A stretch of DNA of 13,465 nucleotides from a candidate division TM6 bacterium UASB124. Lineage in GTDB: Bacteria; Dependentiae; Babeliae; Babeliales; RVW-14. Made by a program: the position numbers and the translations under genes. Positions 8,020-13,465 of this stretch are shown here, piece after piece; within the stretch, counting starts at the first letter, position 1; each line of letters begins with the position of its first letter. The notes beneath the pieces are model-generated. The model had not been told where the DNA came from and did no database searches. It saw only the letters and a list, made by a program, of their open reading frames with translations. The stretch covers positions 155,033 to 168,497 of the forward strand of contig LDIV01000003.1 in assembly GCA_001468855.1 (NCBI GenBank), written 5' to 3'.

Positions 8020-8096
8020 GGGCCCATAGCTCAGGTGGCTAGAGCACCCCGCTGATAACGGGGAGGTCAGTCGTTCAAGTCGACTTGGGCCCACCA
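8020..8096 (+). tRNA. tRNA-Ile (GAT anticodon)
   Basis: A 77-nt tRNA with acceptor GGGCCCA (8020-8026) pairing with TGGGCCC (8086-8092), discriminator A and an encoded CCA. The anticodon stem CCCCG/CGGGG encloses loop CTGATAA with anticodon GAT. The T loop is TTCAAGT. The 3' flank carries the trailer hairpin described separately. Confidence 0.97.
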
Positions 8097-8116
8097 TACT
8101 TCGCTAAAGCTTCGTA
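8097..8116 (+). repeat. tRNA 3'-flank hairpin, Ile copy
   Basis: Immediately after the CCA, TACTTCGCT and AGCTTCGTA fold as TAC/GTA, a TTC/TTC internal loop, GCT/AGC and an AA loop. The same layout with other outer-stem bases follows tRNA-Ala and tRNA-Lys. It could be a processing signal, a member of a tRNA-linked repeat family, or both. Confidence 0.5.
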
Positions 8117-8127
8117 GGGCACGGTCG

Positions 8128-8152
8128 TACTTTGATGAAATATAGCAAAGTA
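8128..8152 (+). other. hairpin in the tRNA-Ile/tRNA-Ala spacer
   Basis: TACTTTG (8128-8134) and CAAAGTA (8146-8152) form a perfect 7-bp stem with an 11-nt loop. No T run follows, so it is not a terminator. It may fold in the tRNA precursor and separate the two tRNAs. Confidence 0.4.
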
Positions 8153-8209
8153 TGCTCTTCGTAGCCTTGGTGTAGTAGGACAATAATTGACTCGCTTTTT
8201 GAAATTCTC

Positions 8210-8285
8210 GGGGGCATAGCTCAGTTGGTAGAGCGTCCGCTTTGCAAGCGGAAGGTCAGCGGTTCGAATCCGCTTGCCTCCACCA
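8210..8285 (+). tRNA. tRNA-Ala (TGC anticodon)
   Basis: A 76-nt tRNA with acceptor GGGGGCA (8210-8216) pairing with TGCCTCC (8275-8281). Base G3 faces U70, the identity mark of alanine tRNA. Discriminator A and CCA are encoded. The anticodon loop TTTGCAA gives TGC. It is 113 nt after tRNA-Ile and probably on the same transcript. Confidence 0.97.
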
Positions 8286-8314
8286 ACCTTCGCTCTATAG
8301 GAGCTTTAGTTGGT
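8282..8314 (+). repeat. tRNA 3'-flank hairpin, Ala copy
   Basis: ACCAAC, which includes the tRNA's own ACCA, pairs with GTTGGT (8309-8314). An internal loop CTTC/TTTA and an inner stem GCTC/GAGC with a five-base loop follow. It has the same plan as the Ile and Lys copies. Pairing of the CCA end with the trailer before processing is possible. Confidence 0.5.
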
Positions 8315-8411
8315 ACGGTTTGTTTGTCATAGCTCGTAGCGCGGCGGTAGGGTCATTTTTTCAAATGGGTGCATTGTAAAATAACTTTAATAAAAAAATA
8401 AAATTGATATC

Positions 8412-8448
8412 AAAGCCAACGTGAATTAAATCACGATTGGCTTTTTTT
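8412..8448 (+). terminator. rho-independent terminator of the tRNA-Ile/Ala transcript
   Basis: AAAGCCAACGTGA (8412-8424) pairs with TCACG and TTGGCTTT (8431-8444) across a six-base loop with one bulged A at 8436; the stem runs into a T7 tract. The stretch 8315-8411 between the Ala trailer and this hairpin holds no gene that I can see. Confidence 0.85.
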
Positions 8449-8510
8449 ATTTTTTCTGTATTTTTTACCCAATGGTTTAATAATTTTTAACACAAAAGAA
8501 GGGGTAGCAC

Positions 8511-8996
8511 ATGGTAAAAATTCTTGTACCATGTTCATGCACAGTTGTGTTAGCATGTGCATGTTGTTTATTAACGTCATGTGATGCACAAGATAAAGCA
8601 AAACAAAATATTGTTACCGATAAGGCGGAGGCAAAAATTGTGGAACAAAGCTCAGGATTAAAAAAAGAAATTCTTAAAGAAGCTCCAGCGGGTGCAAAAA
8701 GCCCTCAACAAGGTAAACGTGTTACGGTTCATTACACCGGTTGGTTAGATGATAATGGTAAGCTTGGTCAAAAGTTTGACAGCAGTGTTGACCGTGGCCG
8801 TCCTTTTGTCTTTATCATTGGTGTTGGACAAGTTATCAAAGGTTGGGATGAGGGTGTCATGGGAATGAAGGTTGGCGAAAAATGTCGTCTGACTATTCCA
8901 TCACACATGGGTTATGGTGCTCGTGGCGCTGGCGCTATTATTCCACCACATGCAACATTGATTTTTGATGTTGAATTGCTTGAGGTGAGCGAGTAA
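8511..8996 (+). CDS. FKBP-type peptidyl-prolyl cis-trans isomerase, lipoprotein
   Basis: A 161-aa exported prolyl isomerase that would assist folding of envelope proteins. The signal peptide ends in the lipobox LTSC with lipid-anchored Cys24; Asp25 follows, which in E. coli retains lipoproteins in the inner membrane, though that rule may not hold here. A 40-residue polar linker leads to one complete FKBP domain at about 68-160. Active-site residues are present: Y75 in VHYTG, F89-D90 in KFDSS, the VIKGWDEGV segment with W112, Y135 in GYGARG, and IIPPHATLIFDVELL. The ribosome site AGGGG lies 6 nt before the ATG. It follows the tRNA terminator, so it has its own transcription start, and it ends in a hairpin shared with the convergent gene. 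Confidence 0.95.
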   Translation: MVKILVPCSCTVVLACACCLLTSCDAQDKAKQNIVTDKAEAKIVEQSSGLKKEILKEAPAGAKSPQQGKRVTVHYTGWLDDNGKLGQKFDSSVDRGRPFVFIIGVGQVIKGWDEGVMGMKVGEKCRLTIPSHMGYGARGAGAIIPPHATLIFDVELLEVSE

Positions 8997-9019
8997 TAAA
9001 TAATGCAATTAATATAGTG

Positions 9020-9511
9020 TCAAAGAAAAGAAGCTTTCCGATAAATCAGGAGAGCTTCTTTTCTTTTAATTTCTTTCCCAATACAGAGGGTCATATCAAA
9101 ACGTTCTTGAAATTTTTCAGATGTAAGTTGTCGTGTTAAGCCAACCGATGCAGGGAAAATTGTTATAGTTTTAAGATGCAAGCGTTTTTTTGCTTTAGTG
9201 CTAGCAATATCCATGAGTAGCGTAATGAAATCGTCTTTATTATGATCAGACTTATCTTTTAATGATAAATCATAGAGGTTTCCACGGGGTTCACTTGAAG
9301 CGTCTTTTTTAATGCCGACATTTGCAATCTCAGTTTGGCTTGTCTTATCCTTCTTATAAATATGAAGACGTTCACCGTTTTTTTCTTGAGATATGGAAAA
9401 AGCCAAATTAGGTTTTTGCTTTTTGGTTTTTTCATAACTTTTCAGCGCAGCATTAAGTTGAGAAAGTTTACAACCAAATAAAAATAATAAAATTTTAAGT
9501 TTGATATTCAT
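9020..9511 (-). CDS. small exported protein of unknown function
   Basis: A 163-aa protein starting MNIKLKILLFLFGC, a short signal peptide; LFGC could serve as an imperfect lipobox, or cleavage may occur after LNAALK. The mature part is rich in Lys, Asp and Ser. A segment from about residue 90 (DDFITLLMDIAS, then KTITIFPASVGLTRQL and SEKFQERFDM) faintly recalls the last strand and helix of GNAT acetyltransferases, but no cofactor-binding motif is seen, so no function is assigned. The ribosome site is weak (GGA about 10 nt before the ATG). Its last 15 codons and stop lie inside the 18-bp hairpin at 9022-9066 that also terminates the convergent FKBP gene. It shares the 133-nt upstream region 9512-9644 with the divergent Cys-rich gene. 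Confidence 0.65.
   Translation of the reverse strand: MNIKLKILLFLFGCKLSQLNAALKSYEKTKKQKPNLAFSISQEKNGERLHIYKKDKTSQTEIANVGIKKDASSEPRGNLYDLSLKDKSDHNKDDFITLLMDIASTKAKKRLHLKTITIFPASVGLTRQLTSEKFQERFDMTLCIGKEIKRKEALLIYRKASFL
9022..9066. terminator. bidirectional terminator hairpin between convergent genes
   Basis: Bases 9022-9039 pair with 9049-9066 over 18 positions (one G-T) around a nine-base loop. Each arm is A-rich on one side and T-rich on the other, so both transcripts end in T-rich sequence. The core is AAGAAGCT/AGCTTCTT. It ends the FKBP transcript 25 nt after its stop and lies inside the final codons of the minus-strand gene. Confidence 0.75.
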
Positions 9512-9644
9512 AATAAAAATCCAGGTTTGTTTGCCTGCAACTGTTTTTAAAAAAAATCTTACAAATTATTTTATAAGCTATATTCGTTTTAGTACATTAA
9601 AACAACATTGAAGGTCTTATTAATCTCTTTTCAGGAGGCTGGTT

Positions 9645-10808
9645 ATGGAGAACAATCTGATATTGCGATTCCTTTTCTGCGCGATGTTGCTAACGTTATT
9701 GCCGACACATGTAGCATCTCAAGAAATACAACCTGCACAACAAGATTGCTGTACAAATTGCTTGGCTTGCTGGGCAAAGTGGGGGCCAACAACAATAGAA
9801 ATAGGAGGTGTTATCGTCAGTGCTCTTTTGGTTCAACAAATTAAAGACGCTGTAAAAAAATTAGCAGTTGAGCAACCGGATGTTTTTAGAGTATTAAAAG
9901 CACTTGTCAATAATGAAACAGTAGGCAATGCCGCTCTTACCTTTGCAAAACCAATATTACAGAAGATAAGCTTGATGAATGATGATGGTACTATTAATAA
10001 AGGTGTTATGGCGGTTCTTAGATCATTTTTATCAGCGGCAAATGATTTAGATATACCACTTAAAAGGAGCAAGACTATTGATAAGGCCCTTAGCCAAATT
10101 GAAAATGGGATCTATGGATCACATAATTGTTGTTGCAATTGTACGTGCTGCGTGAGAGTAACCAGGGCTGCGCCTGAAGCCAATGTAGGTTGTTGTGCAT
10201 GTTGTAATACTGAATGTTGTAATAAGTGTACTGAATGCTGTAAACAATATGCTCCTATTTTTATCAAGATTGGTGAATTTCTCGTTGATTTGATTGCGGC
10301 CCAAACGGTTAAAAAATCATTAGTATTGCTCAAAGATCGTTGTATAAAGAAGGATACGGCAACTTTCGAAAAATTCTGTGATTTTTGCAAACAGGATTCA
10401 GAATCGGATGCACGAGCATTTGGTATAGATGGTACTTGGTTATTGAAGCAATATAATCTTGTGACCCATCCCGATGGTGAAAAAACTGAAAATAAAAGCG
10501 GCGTGAGATCTATAAAAAATTTAGATGGCAAGGCAATAGCATATACAAAAAATACCGTGAATGAAGGAATTAAGAAGTTGGTTAATGCCTTGACACTGAA
10601 ACGAGATAATGGTGAATATATAATACTTACCATCAAACAAGCACTTGCTCTTGGACGATTGGAGAAACGAGCAATAAAGAATGAATATGACATGCTTAAT
10701 CTTCAAGAAGAAATGGCAGATCTTAAGAAGAAACAAGTATTGATAGAAAAAAATAAGAAAAAAATTGATTCAGACGACGATGATTCAGATGACAGTGAAG
10801 ATAAATAA
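9645..10808 (+). CDS. Cys-rich exported protein with internal duplication and acidic tail
   Basis: A 387-aa protein with a near-perfect ribosome site (AGGAGG, 6 nt) and a signal peptide cleaved probably after HVAS (residue 25). Two copies of one module are visible: C35-C36-xx-C39-xx-C42-x5-P48-xx-I51-x-I53-G54 with Q64 and K67, and C191-C192-xx-C195-xx-C198-x5-P204-xx-I207-x-I209-G210 with Q220 and K223, at a constant offset of 156 residues without gaps. The second copy is preceded by another Cys cluster (C162-C187); 15 Cys fall between 162 and 199. Each Cys knot is followed by a hydrophobic helix that could lie on or in a membrane. The C-terminus has a charged, coiled-coil-like stretch (about 335-375) and an Asp/Ser/Glu tail. 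Metal binding or disulfide networks are both possible. No family is recognised. Confidence 0.85.
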   Translation: MENNLILRFLFCAMLLTLLPTHVASQEIQPAQQDCCTNCLACWAKWGPTTIEIGGVIVSALLVQQIKDAVKKLAVEQPDVFRVLKALVNNETVGNAALTFAKPILQKISLMNDDGTINKGVMAVLRSFLSAANDLDIPLKRSKTIDKALSQIENGIYGSHNCCCNCTCCVRVTRAAPEANVGCCACCNTECCNKCTECCKQYAPIFIKIGEFLVDLIAAQTVKKSLVLLKDRCIKKDTATFEKFCDFCKQDSESDARAFGIDGTWLLKQYNLVTHPDGEKTENKSGVRSIKNLDGKAIAYTKNTVNEGIKKLVNALTLKRDNGEYIILTIKQALALGRLEKRAIKNEYDMLNLQEEMADLKKKQVLIEKNKKKIDSDDDDSDDSEDK

Positions 10809-10836
10809 TAATTACAATTGATGTACAATAAAAAGG

Positions 10837-10856
10837 GGCCTGGTGAAACCCAGGCC
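10837..10856. terminator. bidirectional terminator between the Cys-rich gene and rpmH
   Basis: GGCCTGG (10837-10843) pairs with CCAGGCC (10850-10856) around a six-base loop, extended by two G-T pairs. TTAAATTTTT follows on the plus strand and CCTTTTTATT on the minus strand, so it can stop both converging transcripts. Confidence 0.85.
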
Positions 10857-10875
10857 TTAAATTTTTGCGCTATGT

Positions 10876-11010
10876 TTATGCAGCAAGACGTTTACGTTTG
10901 CGTGCGCGACGGCGGTTCAAAATTTTGCGACCATCATGGGTTGCCATACGTTTACGAAAGCCGTGCTTTTTTTTACGTCTTCGTACACTTGGTTGATATG
11001 TTACTGACAT
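10876..11010 (-). CDS. rpmH: 50S ribosomal protein bL34
   Basis: A 44-aa, extremely basic protein. It starts [20 protein letters not shown] and continues [20 protein letters not shown], ending RLAA. This matches the bL34 pattern ([23 protein letters not shown]) over its full usual length. It binds 23S rRNA in the large subunit. The ribosome site AGGAG is 6 nt before the ATG at 11010. In most bacteria rpmH lies between dnaA and rnpA-yidC; here it follows the trigger factor gene and its terminator, and its own terminator comes 20 nt after its stop, so rnpA does not follow. Confidence 0.97.
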   Translation of the reverse strand: MSVTYQPSVRRRKKKHGFRKRMATHDGRKILNRRRARKRKRLAA

Positions 11011-11042
11011 AGTTTACTCCTGCAGACTTATATTTATTACAG

Positions 11043-11048
11043 ATTATA
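11043..11048 (-). promoter_or_regulatory. likely -10 box of the rpmH promoter
   Basis: A perfect TATAAT on the minus strand lies 32 nt before the rpmH start, between the tig terminator and rpmH. No good -35 box is found at 16-18 nt; the upstream sequence is a plain A/T run. Confidence 0.35.
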
Positions 11049-11109
11049 TATCAAAACAACGGTTTTTTATTCTACGACAGAAAGCTATTTTGTGCAACCA
11101 AGACAACCT

Positions 11110-11136
11110 AAAAACGGCATTTTTATGTAAAAATGC
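11110..11136 (-). terminator. rho-independent terminator of the trigger factor gene
   Basis: On the minus strand GCATTTTT (11136-11129) and AAAAATGC (11124-11117) form an 8-bp stem with loop ACAT, followed by CG and a T5 run (11114-11110). It begins 6 nt after the tig stop. The stem is AT-rich, so it may be moderate in strength. Confidence 0.65.
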
Positions 11137-11142
11137 ATAAAA

Positions 11143-12546
11143 TCAATGAGTAAGTGTATGTACAATGTGATTAAGCGTTTTTTCTCGCATTACGGTTTGC
11201 AACATAATGGCAGAATTAATTGGGTAATAGGTATTATCCAAACGCTCTACAATTGGTCTAAAATATAAAAATTCTTTTAATCGTCTATTGCATAATAAAT
11301 GAAGGTACTGCGATATATCTTTGAGGTCTACCTTGATGTTATCGGAATAGGCGATTTGGTCGATGATGATTTCTTCCTTGAGTTGCTTTTCTGCTAGTAC
11401 TTCAATAGAAGGAATAAAATCCTTTTGCGTTTTATACACATTGTAGTCTGGCTGTTGAGCCAATATTTGAATAATGTCCTCTTGCCGACGGAGAATCAGA
11501 TGTTTAGGAACTTCAAAACGATGTTTGGAGAGTAATAGGTGAAACACTTCTTCAATAATTGATTTACGCTGAGAGACATCATTGCGGTAAGAAAAAACTT
11601 CCATAAGCTTGCAATGGATTTCGGTTTTGTTTTTTAGCTTGAATGTGCTCTTAAGAGTATCTAATGAGAAGTAACATCCTTTGATAATTGCTTTGATAGT
11701 GATGTTGAATTTGTATGAACAACCATTGCTTCGATCTTCATTTTCATGGATGGCGAGATCCTGCGTTAAAAAGCTACTGTTTAATTCTTTGCCTCGTAGC
11801 TGATGTAAAAATAGATTTGTAACATCGTCATGACCAAGTTTGAGCCAGAAAGAGTTTATAAAGTGAGGTGATAATGGTTTTTGTTCTTTGTCGACCAAAA
11901 CGGCATCAAATAATACCCAATCATCATCTTCAACTAATGAGCAATTTGGCCTATGTGGTGCGGTTGCTCGGCTTTCCATAAATGTTGCTACTTGTTTATC
12001 AAGGTCTTTGTATTTTTTGCGTTTTGGAGACTTGAAGGCAAAATTTTTCCATTCCATGAGTTCAATAGGGTCAGCCACTGATACATCAAAGTGATAATGA
12101 ATCTTGGGGCCAGGTGTTATCTCAATAGAATTCAATCGTGGATAATTAACGATAGGGATCTTGCGGGTGATGATTTCATTAATGACATGGTCAATAACGA
12201 CGTGATGGAAAAAATAACCCTTTATTTTTGTTAATATCTCATTTTTATAAAGTTCTTTGACATATTCATGTGGTACTTGGTTGTGCTCAAAGCCTTCAAA
12301 AGGTCTTTGTTTGAAAATTTCGATAGTTTGGTCAGTGATGCAATTGGTTAAATAGTCATCGATCTCCACCGTGACTTTAAGGAGATGTGAAGACAGGGAA
12401 ACTGATAAAAACTTAAGATGTTCATTTGGGCTTATTGCTGGTTCGGTTTTTATTGAAGTATCAATAGAGTTATCGTTTAGTGGGGAATCGTTAGGCATTA
12501 CCTCGGCTGTTTGATTGTTGGCTACTTCTGGTATTTCGTTATCCAT
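11143..12546 (-). CDS. tig: divergent trigger factor (ribosome-associated chaperone)
   Basis: A 467-aa protein with trigger factor layout. After a 40-residue acidic extension comes the N-terminal domain (VTVEIDD, then RPFEGFEHNQVP, EYVKELY and a long helix), the middle domain (about 208-295) and the C-terminal helical arm, with the typical HRFEVPKHLILRRQEDIIQ near 342-360. In normal trigger factor the docking loop reads GFRxGKxP; here residues 85-92 are GFEHNQVP, without the Arg/Lys that contact ribosomal protein uL23. The FKBP-like middle domain has lost the usual active-site motifs. Translation upstream of the ATG at 12546 would run through tRNA-Leu, and GGAG lies 6 nt before this ATG, so this start is firm. 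It begins 23 nt after the tRNA-Leu end and ends at a hairpin. Confidence 0.8.
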   Translation of the reverse strand: MDNEIPEVANNQTAEVMPNDSPLNDNSIDTSIKTEPAISPNEHLKFLSVSLSSHLLKVTVEIDDYLTNCITDQTIEIFKQRPFEGFEHNQVPHEYVKELYKNEILTKIKGYFFHHVVIDHVINEIITRKIPIVNYPRLNSIEITPGPKIHYHFDVSVADPIELMEWKNFAFKSPKRKKYKDLDKQVATFMESRATAPHRPNCSLVEDDDWVLFDAVLVDKEQKPLSPHFINSFWLKLGHDDVTNLFLHQLRGKELNSSFLTQDLAIHENEDRSNGCSYKFNITIKAIIKGCYFSLDTLKSTFKLKNKTEIHCKLMEVFSYRNDVSQRKSIIEEVFHLLLSKHRFEVPKHLILRRQEDIIQILAQQPDYNVYKTQKDFIPSIEVLAEKQLKEEIIIDQIAYSDNIKVDLKDISQYLHLLCNRRLKEFLYFRPIVERLDNTYYPINSAIMLQTVMREKTLNHIVHTLTH

Positions 12547-12569
12547 GGCCCTCTCCTCTTCCTTACGGC

Positions 12570-12656
12570 TGGTGCAAGGGAGGGGACTTGAACCCCTATC
12601 CTCTTTCGAGGGCTGGCTCCTAAGGCCAGTGCGTCTACCAGTTCCGCCACCCTTGC
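12570..12656 (-). tRNA. tRNA-Leu (TAG anticodon)
   Basis: An 87-nt class II tRNA: acceptor GCAAGGG (12656-12650) pairs with CCCTTGC (12580-12574), with discriminator A and an encoded CCA. The stem CTGGC/GCCAG encloses loop CTTAGGA with anticodon TAG. A long variable arm (CCCTCGAAAGAGG region) is present. The CCA ends 23 nt before the tig start, and that gap holds the tig ribosome site, so tRNA and tig are probably made as one transcript. Confidence 0.96.
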
Positions 12657-12673
12657 AGAAATTATTTACCTCC

Positions 12674-12702
12674 ACTTTACAAAGTAATTTGAATACGGGC
12701 AA
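12674..12702 (-). promoter_or_regulatory. possible promoter for tRNA-Leu(TAG)-tig
   Basis: On the minus strand TTGCCC (12702-12697, 4 of 6) and TAAAGT (12679-12674, 4 of 6) are 17 nt apart, with a start expected near 12667, about 10 nt ahead of the tRNA. The rest of the spacer from 12703 to 12859 shows no gene. Confidence 0.4.
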
Positions 12703-12859
12703 TAATTTTTAGGAATTTGGCGAATAATGACTTAGTTTTACGAAAAGCTTTGCAATGGATCTTTAGATTGTTTTTCCAATAATTTTTGAATGTTGGGCAA
12801 GTTTTCGCAACATGCTAAGCATCTAATCAGAGATATCAAAATCAACTTTGTCGACTGCG

Positions 12860-12887
12860 CAACCAAAGCTTGCAAGAGCGAAGGTTG
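12860..12887 (-). repeat. tRNA 3'-flank hairpin, Lys copy
   Basis: On the minus strand CAACC (12887-12883, including the last two bases of the tRNA) pairs with GGTTG (12864-12860). Between them lie a TTC/TTT internal loop and an inner stem GCT/AGC with a six-base loop. Its first bases, ACCAACCTTCGCTCT, are identical to the Ala copy on the other strand 4.6 kb away. Confidence 0.5.
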
Positions 12888-12961
12888 GTGGGTTGCCAGG
12901 GACTCGAACCCTGAACCTGCAGATTAAGAGTCTGTTGCTCTACCAATTGAGCTAGCAACCC
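12886..12961 (-). tRNA. tRNA-Lys (CTT anticodon)
   Basis: A 76-nt tRNA: acceptor GGGTTGC (12961-12955) pairs with GCAACCC (12896-12890), with A73 and an encoded CCA. The anticodon loop CTCTTAA in stem CAGA/TCTG gives CTT. The T loop is TTCGAGT. It lies 229 nt upstream of tRNA-Leu on the same strand and is followed by the trailer hairpin. Confidence 0.96.
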
Positions 12962-13103
12962 AAATGTCATGAATACATAGCAGTTTATCAAAAATATTTT
13001 GGATTTAAAGTTTTTTAAATCTGTTTGTTAAGAGAGAGTAGAGATCTGTCGATCTCATTTGCTTGCTGTGGTAGAATAAAAAATATTTTAAACCTATTTT
13101 TTG

Positions 13104-13465
13104 ATGGATAGTATTATGAATCTTACAACCCCTGTAGAGCTGTTAAGTCTACATGAAATACCCGAGGATAAGGTATTCAGTTTTGAGCCAAATTGCTTTG
13201 ACGAATACCTTGGCCAACATTTAGTTAAAGAAAAGTTGAAGGTGTACGTTAAGGCTGCCAAAATACGTAACGAGCCACTGGATCATTTATTACTGTTCGG
13301 TCCTCCGGGGTTAGGTAAAACAACGTTGGCTCGTGTTATGGCAAAGGAGCTTGGGGTTAATCTCAAAATAACCAGTGCCCCTATTCTTGAGCGCACAGGG
13401 GACTTGGTGGCGATTCTTTCCGGCATTGGTCCCTCAGAAATTCTTTTTATTGATGAAATTCATCG
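13104..13465 (+). CDS. ruvB: Holliday junction branch-migration helicase RuvB, 3' end outside window
   Basis: The first 120 codons of the AAA+ motor that, with RuvA, drives branch migration during homologous recombination. Visible are the N-terminal FDEYLGQ segment typical of RuvB, the Walker A motif GPPGLGKT at residues 66-73, the [19 protein letters not shown] stretch with the sensor contact region, and the Walker B motif LFIDEIH at 114-120, where the window ends. Either ATG (13104 or 13116) could be the start; neither has a strong ribosome site, with GGA about 7 nt before the second. It is divergent from tRNA-Lys, with about 140 nt between them. ruvA and ruvC are not in view. Confidence 0.96.
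   Translation, partial: MDSIMNLTTPVELLSLHEIPEDKVFSFEPNCFDEYLGQHLVKEKLKVYVKAAKIRNEPLDHLLLFGPPGLGKTTLARVMAKELGVNLKITSAPILERTGDLVAILSGIGPSEILFIDEIH

Noticed and set aside
9608..9844. Plus-strand 78-aa open frame overlapping the Cys-rich gene start
   Set aside because: It is out of frame with the Cys-rich gene, which has a near-perfect AGGAGG site; the overlapping frame has none.
10818..11012. Plus-strand 64-aa open frame over rpmH
   Set aside because: It is the antisense of the complete bL34 gene and has no signal of its own.
12547..12702. N-terminal extension of the trigger factor frame to 12702
   Set aside because: Those 52 codons run through the tRNA-Leu(TAG) gene and its leader; the GGAG site and normal composition start at the ATG at 12546.
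1..13465. CRISPR array, insertion sequence, integrase or prophage genes
   Set aside because: No regularly spaced direct repeats, transposase or integrase motifs, or terminal inverted repeats were seen; the tRNA-flank hairpins are single copies per tRNA.

Overview
The window comes from an AT-rich bacterial genome using the standard bacterial code (TAA, TAG and TGA all appear as stops) with compact, mostly minus-strand gene order. Housekeeping genes (tilS, prfB, rpmH, a very divergent trigger factor, ruvB, five tRNA genes) sit beside several small exported proteins of unknown function, one of them with an F-box-like segment. A TonB/TolA-type protein and lipoproteins point to a two-membrane envelope. 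This mixture resembles host-associated, reduced lineages such as Candidatus Dependentiae (TM6), but that placement is an inference from style; no rRNA is present to test it.

Left block (1-4479, minus): a TonB/TolA-like protein, a small exported or lipoprotein, a FAD-dependent NAD(P)-binding oxidoreductase of the UDP-galactopyranose-mutase/protoporphyrinogen-oxidase style, an extended-SDR NDP-sugar epimerase and, 15 nt behind it, a tRNA-Leu(CAG) cut by the window edge. The oxidoreductase and epimerase look like an operon for surface sugar metabolism.

Centre (4597-8510): prfB-tilS form a tight minus-strand operon with a readable promoter. Upstream are a 74-aa very basic unknown protein and an exported F-box-like gene whose reading frame is broken by a one-base slip in an A run; restoring the base gives a 201-aa protein. 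On the plus strand a consensus-like promoter drives a tRNA-Ile(GAT)-tRNA-Ala(TGC) pair that is not next to any rRNA in this window, ended by a strong terminator.

Right block (8511-13465): an FKBP-type prolyl isomerase lipoprotein (plus) converges on a small exported unknown (minus), sharing an 18-bp hairpin that also encodes the C-terminus of the latter. A Cys-rich exported protein follows with an internal duplication at an exact 156-residue offset. Then come, on the minus strand, tRNA-Lys(CTT), tRNA-Leu(TAG), a trigger factor whose ribosome-docking motif and isomerase domain are degenerate, and rpmH, each with its own terminator. The window ends inside ruvB (plus).

The most unusual signals are the 3' flanks of three tRNAs (Ile, Ala, Lys), which carry the same two-stem hairpin with a TTC/TTY internal loop and compensating base changes; the duplicated Cys-cluster protein; the broken exported F-box-like gene; and the degenerate trigger factor.
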